Assembly (NCBI GenBank): GCA_903844215.1
Contig: CAIMSP010000069.1
Coordinates: 1-60,400 of the forward strand
Reading direction: 5' to 3'
DNA: 60,400 nucleotides
From: an uncultured beta proteobacterium
GTDB lineage: Bacteria; Pseudomonadota; Gammaproteobacteria; Burkholderiales; Burkholderiaceae_C
The notes beneath the pieces are model-generated. The model was not told the DNA's origin, made no database searches, and saw only the letters and a list, made by a program, of their open reading frames with translations. The translations under genes were made by a program, and so were the position numbers. The first letter of the stretch is position 1, and each line of letters opens with the position of its first letter. Below are positions 50,643 to 57,868 of the stretch, piece by piece.

Positions 50643-51416
50643 ATGACTTTCACAGGTTTCTCTAAAAAAATCATTCTTGCTCTCGTCGGTGCGCTGGCGG
50701 TCAGTGCAGGCGCCTTGGCTTCCAGCGAAGGTCTGCCGTGGGACAAGGCACCGAACCGCACGCAAGACAATGCGGCGCTGCAAAAGGGGGCAGAACTGTT
50801 CGTCAACTATTGCCTGAACTGCCATTCGGCCGCGTTCATGCGCTACACGCGTCTGACCGACATCGGTCTGACCGAGCAGCAGATCAAGGACAAGCTGCTG
50901 CCACCCGGCGCCAAGTTCGGCGAGACCATGAAGGCCGCAATCGACCCGAAGCAGGCTGCGGAGTGGTTTGGCGCGAATCCGCCAGATCTGACGGTGATCG
51001 CGCGTTCACGCGCCGGTGACAAGGGCTCAGGTGCCGATTATTTGTACACCTATCTGCGCACTTTTTATCGCGACGAAACCCGCCCCACAGGCTGGAACAA
51101 CCTGGCTTTCCCGGCTATCGCCATGCCGCACGTTCTGTGGGAACTGCAGGGCGATCGCAAGGCGGTGTTTGAAACCAAAAAGGAGCACGGCAATGACGTT
51201 CACGTCTTCGTCGGCTTTGAGCAGTCCAAGCCCGGAACGATGACGCCCGCGCAGTTCGACGACGCCATGGGCGACCTGGTGAGCTATTTGCAGTGGATGG
51301 GCGAGCCGATTCAAAATACCCGCAAGCAGATTGGCGTTTGGGTGCTGCTGTTCCTCGCGGTCTTGAGTTACTTCACCTGGCGGCTGAATGCGGCCTACTG
51401 GAAAGACGTCAAGTGA
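50643..51416 (+). CDS. petC: Cytochrome c1 of the bc1 complex
   Basis: This 257-residue membrane-anchored cytochrome has an N-terminal Sec signal peptide (about 1-27). The haem c site is CLNCH at 57-61 in VNYCLNCHSAAFMRYTR. The axial Met is likely in the FPAIAMPHVLWEL segment. A C-terminal helix (VWVLLFLAVLSYFTWRLNAAYW) anchors it in the membrane. It is 15 bp after petB and ends the operon. Strong hairpins lie in the 176 bp before sspA. Confidence 0.95.
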   Translation: MTFTGFSKKIILALVGALAVSAGALASSEGLPWDKAPNRTQDNAALQKGAELFVNYCLNCHSAAFMRYTRLTDIGLTEQQIKDKLLPPGAKFGETMKAAIDPKQAAEWFGANPPDLTVIARSRAGDKGSGADYLYTYLRTFYRDETRPTGWNNLAFPAIAMPHVLWELQGDRKAVFETKKEHGNDVHVFVGFEQSKPGTMTPAQFDDAMGDLVSYLQWMGEPIQNTRKQIGVWVLLFLAVLSYFTWRLNAAYWKDVK

Positions 51417-51423
51417 GTTGCTG

Positions 51424-51448
51424 ATCCGGCTCGATGCTTGAGCCGGAT
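51424..51448 (+). terminator. GC-rich hairpin just after petC
   Basis: ATCCGGCTC (51424-51432) pairs with GAGCCGGAT (51440-51448) around a 7-nt loop. It lies 8 bp after the petC stop. No T-run follows, so it may protect the 3' end of petABC mRNA rather than terminate transcription. Confidence 0.5.
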
Positions 51449-51506
51449 GTTCAAATTGAAATCACTTTCAGGACTCGGTGCGATGCGCAGCCGAAACAAG
51501 AAAGTG

Positions 51507-51580
51507 AAGGGGGAAGTTGATTCCCCCCTTGGTGTTGACAACAAAAGTGAGTGCTGTAGTCACTCACTTTTTAATTTTTT
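51507..51580 (+). terminator. Tandem hairpins with intrinsic terminator before sspA
   Basis: A first stem pairs AAGGGGGAA (51507-51515) with TTCCCCCCTT (51521-51530, one bulge). A second perfect 11-bp stem pairs AAAAGTGAGTG (51543-51553) with CACTCACTTTT (51561-51571) and is followed by TAATTTTTT. The second is a textbook intrinsic terminator ending 12 bp before the sspA ATG, leaving just enough room for GGAG. Confidence 0.85.
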
Positions 51581-51592
51581 GGAGCCTTTACT

Positions 51593-52204
51593 ATGATGGT
51601 ACTTTACTCGGGAACGACTTGCCCTTTTTCCCACCGCTGCCGTTTTGTGCTGTTCGAGAAGGGCATGGATTTCGAGATTCGCGATGTCGATCTGTACAAC
51701 AAGCCCGAAGACATCAACGTCATGAATCCCTATGGTCAGGTTCCCATTCTGGTGGAGCGTGACCTGATTCTGTACGAGTCGAACATCATCAACGAATACA
51801 TCGACGAGCGCTTTCCGCATCCGCAATTGATGCCCGGCGATCCGGTGGACCGCGCCCGCGTGCGCCTGTTCCTGCTCAACTTCGAGAAAGAGTTGTTCGT
51901 CCACGTGTCAACGCTGGAGTCACGCGCCACCAAGGCCAACGAGAAGGTTCTGGAAAAAGCGCGCGCCCACATCCGCGACCGCCTGACGCAATTGGCGCCG
52001 GTGTTCCTGAAGAACAAATACATGCTGGGCGAGAACTTCTCCATGCTCGACGTGGCGATCGCGCCGCTGTTGTGGCGCCTGGACTACTACGGCATCGATC
52101 TGAGCAAGAACGCCGCGCCGCTGCTGAAATACGCAGAGCGCATCTTCTCGCGTCCGGCCTATATCGAGGCGCTGACGCCTTCTGAAAAGGTGATGCGCAA
52201 GTAA
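51593..52204 (+). CDS. sspA: Stringent starvation protein A
   Basis: This 203-residue glutathione-transferase-fold protein binds RNA polymerase and supports stationary-phase and acid-tolerance transcription in other proteobacteria. The N-terminal thioredoxin-like part has YSGTTCPFSHRCRFVLFEKG and YGQVPILVERDLILYESNII. The all-helical part contains ENFSMLDVAIAPLLWRLDYYG. GGAG at 51581-51584 lies 8 nt before ATG 51593; the next codon is also ATG. A strong terminator precedes it, so it likely has its own promoter or uses readthrough from petABC. Confidence 0.94.
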   Translation: MMVLYSGTTCPFSHRCRFVLFEKGMDFEIRDVDLYNKPEDINVMNPYGQVPILVERDLILYESNIINEYIDERFPHPQLMPGDPVDRARVRLFLLNFEKELFVHVSTLESRATKANEKVLEKARAHIRDRLTQLAPVFLKNKYMLGENFSMLDVAIAPLLWRLDYYGIDLSKNAAPLLKYAERIFSRPAYIEALTPSEKVMRK

Positions 52205-52220
52205 GTTGCCAGGAGCGCAG

Positions 52221-52730
52221 ATGATCAGCACCACGCCCACCCCGTCCACGCGCCCCTATCTGATTCGGGCGCTGTACGAGTGGTGCACCGACAACGGCTT
52301 GACGCCCTATGTCGCGGTGCGCGTGGACGACACGGTGCAGGTGCCGCGCGAATTCGTGAAGGACGGAGAGATCGTTCTCAACGTCAGTTTTGACGCCACG
52401 CAGGCGCTCAAGTTGGGCAACGACTTCATCGAATTCACGGCCCGCTTCGGCGGCGTGGCGCGCAGCATCATCGTTCCCATGGGCCGCGTGGTGGCGATCT
52501 ATGCCCGCGAAAACGGCCAAGGCATGGCATTCCCGCAGCCCGAGTCGCCCGGCGCGTCCGACGCCACCACGATGCCCGCTCGAGGCTTGTCGAGTGTCGC
52601 AGCGAGCGATGTCTCTGCCACCGTTTCACTGCTGTCGGTGGTGCCCGAGGCCAGCAAAAAACCAGAGCCACCGACCGACCCCGAGCGTCCATCGCCGGGA
52701 CCACGTCCAGCGCTCAAACGCGTCAAGTAG
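52221..52730 (+). CDS. sspB: ClpXP protease specificity-enhancing factor SspB
   Basis: This 169-residue adaptor delivers ssrA-tagged proteins to ClpXP. The folded N-terminal domain includes RPYLIRALYEWCTDNGLTPYV, the substrate strands IVLNVSFDATQALKLGNDFIEFTARFGG and GRVVAIYARENGQGM. A Pro/Ser-rich linker of about 45 residues follows, ending PRPALKRVK, which resembles the ClpX-binding tail. AGGAG precedes ATG 52221. sspA-sspB is the standard pair. Confidence 0.94.
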   Translation: MISTTPTPSTRPYLIRALYEWCTDNGLTPYVAVRVDDTVQVPREFVKDGEIVLNVSFDATQALKLGNDFIEFTARFGGVARSIIVPMGRVVAIYARENGQGMAFPQPESPGASDATTMPARGLSSVAASDVSATVSLLSVVPEASKKPEPPTDPERPSPGPRPALKRVK

Positions 52731-52781
52731 CGCCAGCGTGTGCGGGCTTTGCGCGCCTGCCAGCGGCACTGAAGCATCCGG

Positions 52782-52787
52782 TAGAAT
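52782..52787 (+). promoter_or_regulatory. Predicted -10 element of the tRNA-Thr gene
   Basis: TAGAAT lies 11 bp before the mature tRNA 5' end, a normal distance for a stable-RNA promoter. The -35 region is weak (near 52760-52766). Confidence 0.4.
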
Positions 52788-52798
52788 CGCCAGCTTGT

Positions 52799-52874
52799 GC
52801 CGATTTAGCTCAGTTGGTAGAGCAACCGCCTTGTAAGCGGTAGGTCATCAGTTCGAATCCGATAATCGGCACCA
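52799..52874 (+). tRNA. tRNA-Thr (anticodon TGT)
   Basis: The 76-nt cloverleaf has acceptor strands GCCGATT and AATCGGC, D-arm GCTCAGTTGGTAGAGC, anticodon stem ACCGC/GCGGT around CTTGTAA (anticodon TGT, reading ACA), T-loop TTCGAAT and an encoded CCA end. The A-C mismatch in the T-stem is also present in Escherichia coli tRNA-Thr, so it is not evidence of damage. Its 3' end is the likely integration site of the element carrying the integrase at 53048. Confidence 0.97.
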
Positions 52875-52906
52875 TTTCACTGTTTCAGGCCGTATCAAAA
52901 GCCCTC

Positions 52907-52944
52907 AAAACCCGCACGTTCCCCAGCGTAGCGGGTTTTTTCTT
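52907..52944 (+). terminator. Intrinsic terminator after tRNA-Thr
   Basis: AAAACCCGC (52907-52915) pairs with GCGGGTTTT (52931-52939) and is followed by TTCTT. Inside the loop ACG and CGT can extend pairing. It would end the tRNA transcript 33 nt after CCA. Confidence 0.85.
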
Positions 52945-52950
52945 GCCTCA

Positions 52951-53039
52951 TACGGTATCAGGGGCTAACATGCTATACCGTCATAAAGACGGCAAATTTG
53001 ACGGTATAGACCACTACCGTCAAAACCGATACCGTCAAA
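52951..53039 (+). promoter_or_regulatory. Cluster of TACCGTCA repeats before the integrase gene
   Basis: TATACCGTCA (52974-52983) and TGACGGTATA (52999-53008) form a perfect 10-bp inverted repeat with 15 nt between. TACCGTCAAA occurs again as direct repeats at 53015-53024 and 53030-53039. A related TACGGTA lies at 52951-52957. Such clusters are typical arm-type integrase or excisionase sites, or autoregulatory operators. The last copy ends 8 nt before the integrase ATG. Confidence 0.72.
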
Positions 53040-53047
53040 GGGGCAAC

Positions 53048-54277
53048 ATGGCACTGACAGACACATTCATAAAGCAGGTAAAGCACAGCGGCAAAACGAC
53101 CGGCGACAAGCACAGCGACGGCGGGGCCATGTATTTGCTGGTGACCGCCGGGGGCAAGTATTGGCGGATGGACTACCGTTTCAACGGAAAACGCAAGACG
53201 CTGGCTTTTGGCCTTTACCCGGACGTGCCGCTAGCTCTGGCCAGGCAAAGGCGCAACACGGCACGGCAACTGCTGGCTGACGGTATCGACCCCAGCGTAG
53301 CCAAAAAAGAGGCGGTAGCCGAACAGGCGGCGCTGAACGAAAACACGTTCAAGGCGGTTGCCCTGGAGTGGCAGGCTATGAAGGCCAAGGGCTGCGCCGA
53401 AAATACTTCAAACAAGCGCCTGACCCAGCTTGAGAACCATATTTTCCCGGCCATCGGCAATCGACCCGTTGCGGAGGTGAAGCCCCCCGAAGTGCTGGCG
53501 ATGATCCAAGCGGTAGCGGCATCCGGCACGGCCTACACGGCGGGCAGGCTGCGCGAAATATGCGGGCAGGTGTTTCGATTCGCCATCCAGACGGGCCGGG
53601 CCACCTATGATCCGGCGGCGGCGATGCGCGGGGCTATCGAGAAACACACCGTCAACCATCGGCCTGCACTGACAACCCGGCGCGAGTTTGGCGAGTTTGT
53701 GCGCGACCTGCGCGACACCACGCGGGCAGACCCCTTGACCAAGCTGTGCGCGCGCTTCGGCCTGCTGACCTGGACGCGGCCCAAAGAACTGCGGCAAGCC
53801 AAGTGGGATCAAATCGACATAGAGGCTGCAGAATGGCGCATCCCGGCCATACAAATGAAAACAGGCAAGCACCTACAGGCCCACACCGTCGCACTGTCTG
53901 CGCAGGCATTGGAGATGCTGCCCAAGCTGCGCGAGCTGTCAGGCCACACCGACCGGCTTTTTCCCAGCGGCGGCAGCAGTGGCGGCGTCATCAGCGAAAA
54001 CACGATCAACAATTTATTTCGGCGCATGGGCTATATTGACAAGCAAAGCCACCACGGCCTGCGTGCGTCGGCGCGTAGCCTGCTGAGTGAGCGCGGATGG
54101 TCAACCGAAGCATTGGAGCGCCAACTAGACCACAAAGAAGCAAATCAGGCCGTGGCAGCGTATGCGCGAAGCCAGCACCTGGACGAACGGCGGCGATTCA
54201 TGGCCGATTGGGGTGCGCTAGTGGCGGCGCTGGAATCGGGTGACAACGTGGTGGCGTTCCCGACCAAGGCGGCATAG
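53048..54277 (+). CDS. P4-type tyrosine integrase
   Basis: This 409-residue site-specific recombinase has an N-terminal DUF4102-type domain (ALTDTFIKQ, KYWRMDYRFNGKRKTLAFGLYPDV, LALARQRRNTARQLL). A SAM-like core-binding domain follows, then the catalytic domain. The active residues appear as Arg 244 (TWTRPKELR), His 336 and Arg 339 (HHGLRAS), His 362 (LDHKE) and Tyr 372 (AAYARSQHLDERR). All are present, so the enzyme may be active. ATG 53048 (MALTDTF) is the family start; AAAGGGG lies 6 nt before it. Its position beside tRNA-Thr fits this family's target preference. Confidence 0.95.
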   Translation: MALTDTFIKQVKHSGKTTGDKHSDGGAMYLLVTAGGKYWRMDYRFNGKRKTLAFGLYPDVPLALARQRRNTARQLLADGIDPSVAKKEAVAEQAALNENTFKAVALEWQAMKAKGCAENTSNKRLTQLENHIFPAIGNRPVAEVKPPEVLAMIQAVAASGTAYTAGRLREICGQVFRFAIQTGRATYDPAAAMRGAIEKHTVNHRPALTTRREFGEFVRDLRDTTRADPLTKLCARFGLLTWTRPKELRQAKWDQIDIEAAEWRIPAIQMKTGKHLQAHTVALSAQALEMLPKLRELSGHTDRLFPSGGSSGGVISENTINNLFRRMGYIDKQSHHGLRASARSLLSERGWSTEALERQLDHKEANQAVAAYARSQHLDERRRFMADWGALVAALESGDNVVAFPTKAA

Positions 54278-54383
54278 ACAGTTTTCAGCCACGCCTAGCT
54301 ATCGGCTGATCCCCGATGGTGAAAACCGGGACTCCCTGACCCGGCGGCGTTGGCTCCTTATCTGGGGCGAGACAGGGGGCGTG

Positions 54384-54971
54384 ATGAGAGAAAGTTTTGA
54401 AGCGCAGGCAACTGCATTTGCCCAGGCCCCAAGGCTAACGGCATACAGTATCACAGCCACGTTTGGCGACGGGCAGCCTGGCCGCGTAAATGAGCGGGTG
54501 GTAGATAAACGCGGGAAATTTCATTTTGACACCATGACATGGAAAGCGGGCGATATTGCATATCAGTTCTTTAAGGAACGTTTCCCGGAAGGGATAACGG
54601 ATTCTCAATTTCTATCCTGTTGCCAGGAATGGGTTTTGTTGGTTTGCGATGACTTCTACCCCATTTTTTTGAGCCGAGTTGAAGATTGTTCGATCACGTT
54701 ATACCCTCAGGATCTCGACGGCCTAGTTGAAGCATGGAAACGCTATGACTGGTGCGAGCGTGCGATGCTTATGATTGAATTTGGCGACGTAGTAAATCGG
54801 GGCATTGATAGCTATGATGAAATCGATAGTTTTTTTAGCCCGTTGATCGCGTTGGTTCTACTTCAACGATTAGATGATGCAGTGATAGCGGAATTTCTCG
54901 ACGGCAGTGGACCCCCCCGCGTCACAATACTTGTCGCTTCCATAGAACCAAGAACCCGGGGGCGGCGATGA
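54384..54971 (+). CDS. Hypothetical protein with C-terminus replaced by IS end
   Basis: This 195-residue protein is not one I recognise. It is acidic, rich in aromatic residues and has no signal peptide or membrane helix (for example YQFFKERFPEGITDSQFL, CCQEWVLLVCDDFYPIF, SYDEIDSFFSPLIALVLLQ). Its base composition is clearly lower in GC than the core genes. GGGGG at 54375-54379 precedes ATG 54384. The IS3 element begins at about 54928, so roughly the last 14 residues (ending EPRTRGRR) are encoded by the IS. The native protein was probably longer or different at the end. Confidence 0.6.
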   Translation: MRESFEAQATAFAQAPRLTAYSITATFGDGQPGRVNERVVDKRGKFHFDTMTWKAGDIAYQFFKERFPEGITDSQFLSCCQEWVLLVCDDFYPIFLSRVEDCSITLYPQDLDGLVEAWKRYDWCERAMLMIEFGDVVNRGIDSYDEIDSFFSPLIALVLLQRLDDAVIAEFLDGSGPPRVTILVASIEPRTRGRR

Positions 54972-54981
54972 AGGACAGAAG

Positions 54982-55455
54982 TTGGCACGATACGGACAAA
55001 CATTCAAGGACCGGGCGGTTGCTCGGTTGTTGCCGCCTGAAAGCGCGGCGCTGGAGTTGGTGGCCAGGGAGGTTGGCGTTGGAACAGGAACACTACAGCG
55101 CTGGCGCGATGATGTTCAGTCCATGCCCGCCCGAGGGCGGGCATGGACTGCGGCGGCGCGGTTGCAGGCCGTGATCACCACGGCGGCGATGGCAGAAGCC
55201 GGCAAAAGCGCCTGGTGCCGCGAGCAGGGAATCTACCCAGCCGAGTTGGAGAAGTGGTGCGCAAGCGCTGCTGGCGCGCTGTGCGATCCGCAGGATGCGC
55301 GGGCCAGTCCACAGGCTACGCGCAAAGACAAAGTGCGCATCAAGGAGCTCGAACGTGAGCTGCTGCGCAAGGACCGCGCCTTGGCCGAAACAGCAGCCCT
55401 GCTGGTCCTGTCAAAAAAAGTCACGGCGATCTTCAACAGAAGCGAGGACGCATGA
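54982..55455 (+). CDS. IS3-family transposase OrfA
   Basis: This 157-residue OrfA has an N-terminal helix-turn-helix (FKDRAVARLLPPESAALELV, GVGTGTLQRWRD) and a C-terminal leucine-zipper-like segment (RIKELERELLRKDRALAETA) typical of IS3 OrfA. The start is TTG at 54982, with AAGGA (54971-54975) 6 nt before it; no ATG exists in frame. A run of seven A at 55413-55419 (codons TCA AAA AAA GTC) provides a slippery site for -1 frameshifting into orfB. The stop overlaps the orfB ATG by 4 bp. Confidence 0.88.
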   Translation: MARYGQTFKDRAVARLLPPESAALELVAREVGVGTGTLQRWRDDVQSMPARGRAWTAAARLQAVITTAAMAEAGKSAWCREQGIYPAELEKWCASAAGALCDPQDARASPQATRKDKVRIKELERELLRKDRALAETAALLVLSKKVTAIFNRSEDA

Positions 55456-55475
55456 TCCTCATCGAAGATCGCCGT
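55413..55475 (+). promoter_or_regulatory. Programmed -1 ribosomal frameshift signal of the IS3 element
   Basis: The heptamer A-AAA-AAA (55413-55419) is in the correct phase of orfA. Three nt later ACGGCGATCTTC (55423-55434) pairs perfectly with GAAGATCGCCGT (55464-55475), a 12-bp stem. The orfB ATG (55452) is in its 29-nt loop. Slippage would give an OrfAB fusion of about 520 residues, the active transposase form in the family. Confidence 0.8.
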
Positions 55476-56543
55476 AGTCTGGCCCATGACATTGCAACCG
55501 CTCACAGCGCTGGCGCCCGGTTGCGCCTGGCGTGTGACATCGCCGGCATTGACGAACGCACCTTGCAGCGCTGGAAGGCGCACGCGGGCCTCGTAAAGGG
55601 CGATGGCAGGCCGCTCTCGGTGCGTCCTGTGCCCAGCCATGCATTGAGCGAGCAAGAGCGTACGCGACTGCTGGACGTGGCCAACGAGCCGCGCTTCGCA
55701 GCCGTGCCGCCTGCGCGCATCGTGCCCATGCTGGCCGACGAAGGCGTGTACCTGGCCAGCGAGTCATCCTTTGCCCGTGTGCTGCGTGCCCATCATCAGA
55801 CGGCACACCGTGGACGCGCCAAGGCGCCCCACGCCGTGCGACCGCCAACCACGCACATCGCCACCACGGTGCGTCAAGTCTGGTGCTGGGATATGACCTA
55901 CTTGCCCGCTACCGTGATGGGTCGGTGGTTTCACCTGTACCTGATTCTGGATCTGTACAGCCGCAAGATCGTGGGCTGGGAGGTGCACGACAGCGATCAC
56001 TCCGACCATGCGGTTCATCTGTTGAAGCGCACGGCGTTGGCCGAGGGCATTGCTGCTCTTCCTGTCAAACCGGTATTGCATGGCGACAACGGCTCCACGC
56101 TCAAGGCCACGACGGTACTGTCGATGCTGAACTGGCTGGGCGTGAAGCCCTCGTATTCGCGGCCCCGCGTGAGTGACGACAACGCGTACGCCGAGTCTTT
56201 GTTTCGCACCGCAAAGTACCGACCCGAGTTCCCTGCCAAGGGATTTGCTGATCTGGACGCAGCGCGTCAGTGGGCGGCTGGTTTCGTGCATTGGTACAAC
56301 GTCGAGCATCGGCACAGCGGCATCCAGTACGTGAGCCCGGCACAGCGTCATGCGGGAGATGATCACGCCATCCTTGCTGCCCGTCACGAGCTGTACACCA
56401 AAGCCCGTGAGCTCAATCCGGCTCGGTGGTCAGGCAAAACACGAAACTGGTCGCCCGTGGGACCGGTCACTCTCAACCCCGAACGCGACTCCGTCATCCG
56501 AGCCTATTCGGACGACAACCCTATTCAGCAGTTGGCTGCATGA
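55452..56543 (+). CDS. IS3-family transposase OrfB (DDE)
   Basis: This 363-residue OrfB has an integrase core with the catalytic triad at Asp 147 (WCWDMTYLP), Asp 212 (LHGDNGS) and Glu 248 (DDNAYAESLFRTAKYRPEFP), giving the DD(35)E spacing. YNVEHRHSGIQYVSPAQRH near the C-terminus is the family signature. The gene is in the -1 frame relative to orfA and can be translated alone from ATG 55452 or as the OrfAB fusion. It looks intact, so the IS may still move. Confidence 0.95.
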   Translation: MILIEDRRSLAHDIATAHSAGARLRLACDIAGIDERTLQRWKAHAGLVKGDGRPLSVRPVPSHALSEQERTRLLDVANEPRFAAVPPARIVPMLADEGVYLASESSFARVLRAHHQTAHRGRAKAPHAVRPPTTHIATTVRQVWCWDMTYLPATVMGRWFHLYLILDLYSRKIVGWEVHDSDHSDHAVHLLKRTALAEGIAALPVKPVLHGDNGSTLKATTVLSMLNWLGVKPSYSRPRVSDDNAYAESLFRTAKYRPEFPAKGFADLDAARQWAAGFVHWYNVEHRHSGIQYVSPAQRHAGDDHAILAARHELYTKARELNPARWSGKTRNWSPVGPVTLNPERDSVIRAYSDDNPIQQLAA

Positions 56544-57172
56544 ATGAGGCGACAAGTAGCTTGACGCGCGCCGACCACCAACTGGTTCAGCAAGGGCGAG
56601 GTGATGGCAAACAGTTCCAACACCACGGCCAACGCAAACACCTGAAATAGTGATCGCTTCAGGCCCAGCACCTTGCCGGTGAGTGCGGACAGAGCCACAC
56701 GCTGGCGCTGATCGGCCGGCTGAAAATCGGCATTCGGCGTGAGCTCCAGCGCCACGCCGGTGAAGTGGCGCGAGACTTCGGCAAAAGGCAAACGGCGCTC
56801 GCCCACCGCTGGGTCCAGGATGGTGATGGCGCGCCGCCCCACCTTCTTGAGCACGACAAAGTGATTCAGGTCCCAGTGCAGGATGCAGGGCATTTGCAGT
56901 TGGGCCAGTTCTTCCAGTTCCAGGCGCAGCGGGCGGCTGCTGAAGTTCAGGGTTCCGGCATGGGAAATCAACTGTTGAAGCGTTGCCCCTTTGAGCGAAA
57001 CGGGAAACCGCCGCCGCAAATCAGCGAGATCAACCTGCAGACCGTGCGCATTAGACACCATGGCCAGACTGGCCAGGGCGCATTCGCTGGATTCGGATTG
57101 AAGGATGGGGGTCAAGTGCGCCGCCAGTGAAAGGGATGCAGGATCAACATTTTTTTGATCCCCTGCAGTCAA
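56525..57172 (-). pseudogene. Truncated C39-peptidase bacteriocin ABC exporter (CvaB type), cut by IS3
   Basis: The frame encodes 215 residues, whereas CvaB-type exporters have about 700. Residues 1-140 are a complete C39 peptidase domain: QSESSECALASLAMV (Gln 25, Cys 31), HWDLNHFVVL (His 104) and ILDPAVGERR (Asp 120). It should cut double-glycine leaders. The following membrane domain breaks off at FAITSPLLNQLVV, and the last 11 residues come from the IS end. All other membrane helices and the ATPase are absent. The start is TTG 57172, inside the stop of the immunity gene (TTGA). The remaining peptidase could still fold, but transport is lost. Confidence 0.88.
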
Positions 57173-57813
57173 AATTTATTCGTATTACTCTTCGCCGAAA
57201 TCAATGTTGCGGGCGCCAATCCTGGGATTTTCAACCGGAGAGTTGAGATAAGAATAATTGTAACGAGTATCGTTAATAGAAATATAGTCAGAGACTCTGC
57301 CTGACCAATCCATCCATTAAATTGAAAGCAATGCTTACCAAAAATGGCATCCTTTGGCAAAATTATCAGCAAATTCACCGTGGAATGAACAACGATGGAA
57401 TCTATGATTTTCCGCCGGGTTGAAAAAACATTAGCATAAACCAATCCAACCAAGAACAGACGCATTAGATTTTGCCAATCAAAACTGTATTGCCAATATT
57501 GATAGTGTGCAACACAAAATGCAAACGATGTTAATATTATCGAATAATGCAAAGGGAGATTTGGCGCATATTTTTGAAAGATTTTAAACCCGCCGAATCG
57601 AAACAGATACTCCTCAATGATCGGGCCGACTATAATTGCTGATACTATTCCCATAGACGGACCTATTGACTGGGAATCATGAGGATTCAGCGTCGATTGA
57701 GTGCACAACTCCCAAAAGTCACTCCACATCAAGGAATTTAGTAACCTAGATGCGAAGTATGTCCCGCTTGCAATCAGTAGCAATATTATTATTCTGATTT
57801 TTGTAAAATTCAT
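57169..57813 (-). CDS. CPBP-family intramembrane protein, putative microcin immunity
   Basis: This 214-residue polytopic protein has the CPBP (Abi) motifs EEYLFR (Glu 67, Glu 68, Arg 72), FCVAH (Phe 99, His 103) and HSTVN (His 143, Asn 147), which form the metalloprotease-like site. CPBP proteins are frequent immunity factors in class II bacteriocin loci. AT-rich codon use sets it apart from the core genome. ATG 57813 is preferred to an upstream ATG at 57852, which lies in a long hairpin. It follows the precursor gene and overlaps the exporter start, matching immunity placement. Direct immunity is inferred. Confidence 0.82.
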   Translation of the reverse strand: MNFTKIRIIILLLIASGTYFASRLLNSLMWSDFWELCTQSTLNPHDSQSIGPSMGIVSAIIVGPIIEEYLFRFGGFKIFQKYAPNLPLHYSIILTSFAFCVAHYQYWQYSFDWQNLMRLFLVGLVYANVFSTRRKIIDSIVVHSTVNLLIILPKDAIFGKHCFQFNGWIGQAESLTIFLLTILVTIILISTLRLKIPGLAPATLISAKSNTNKF

Positions 57814-57820
57814 GATGTAA

Positions 57821-57856
57821 ATTCTTGATGCCCATCGTTCGATGGACATCAAGAAT
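57821..57856. terminator. Long hairpin between precursor and immunity genes
   Basis: ATTCTTGATG-C-CCATCG (57821-57837) pairs with CGATGG-A-CATCAAGAAT (57840-57856): 16 of 17 pairs and only a 2-nt loop. On the minus strand it follows the precursor stop by 12 bp and precedes the immunity ATG by 7 bp. No strong T-run follows, so partial termination or mRNA processing that makes precursor mRNA more abundant is more likely than full termination. Confidence 0.7.
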
Positions 57857-57868
57857 CGAAGTTTATGA

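Larger units (their letters stand above)
54928..56558 (+). mobile_element. IS3-family insertion sequence, about 1.63 kb
   Basis: The element contains overlapping orfA and orfB of the IS3 family and imperfect terminal inverted repeats. TACTTGTCGC at 54928-54937 is matched by its reverse complement at 56549-56558, with similarity continuing for TC after one mismatch. IS3 ends often begin TG, so the exact tip could be TGTCGC (54932 and 56554). No target-site duplication is visible. That absence, together with truncated genes on both sides, suggests a deletion next to the IS. Confidence 0.8.

Noticed and set aside
52799..52874. A-C mismatch in the T-stem of tRNA-Thr as a sign of damage by integration
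   Set aside because: The same mismatch is present in Escherichia coli tRNA-Thr, so it is a normal feature.
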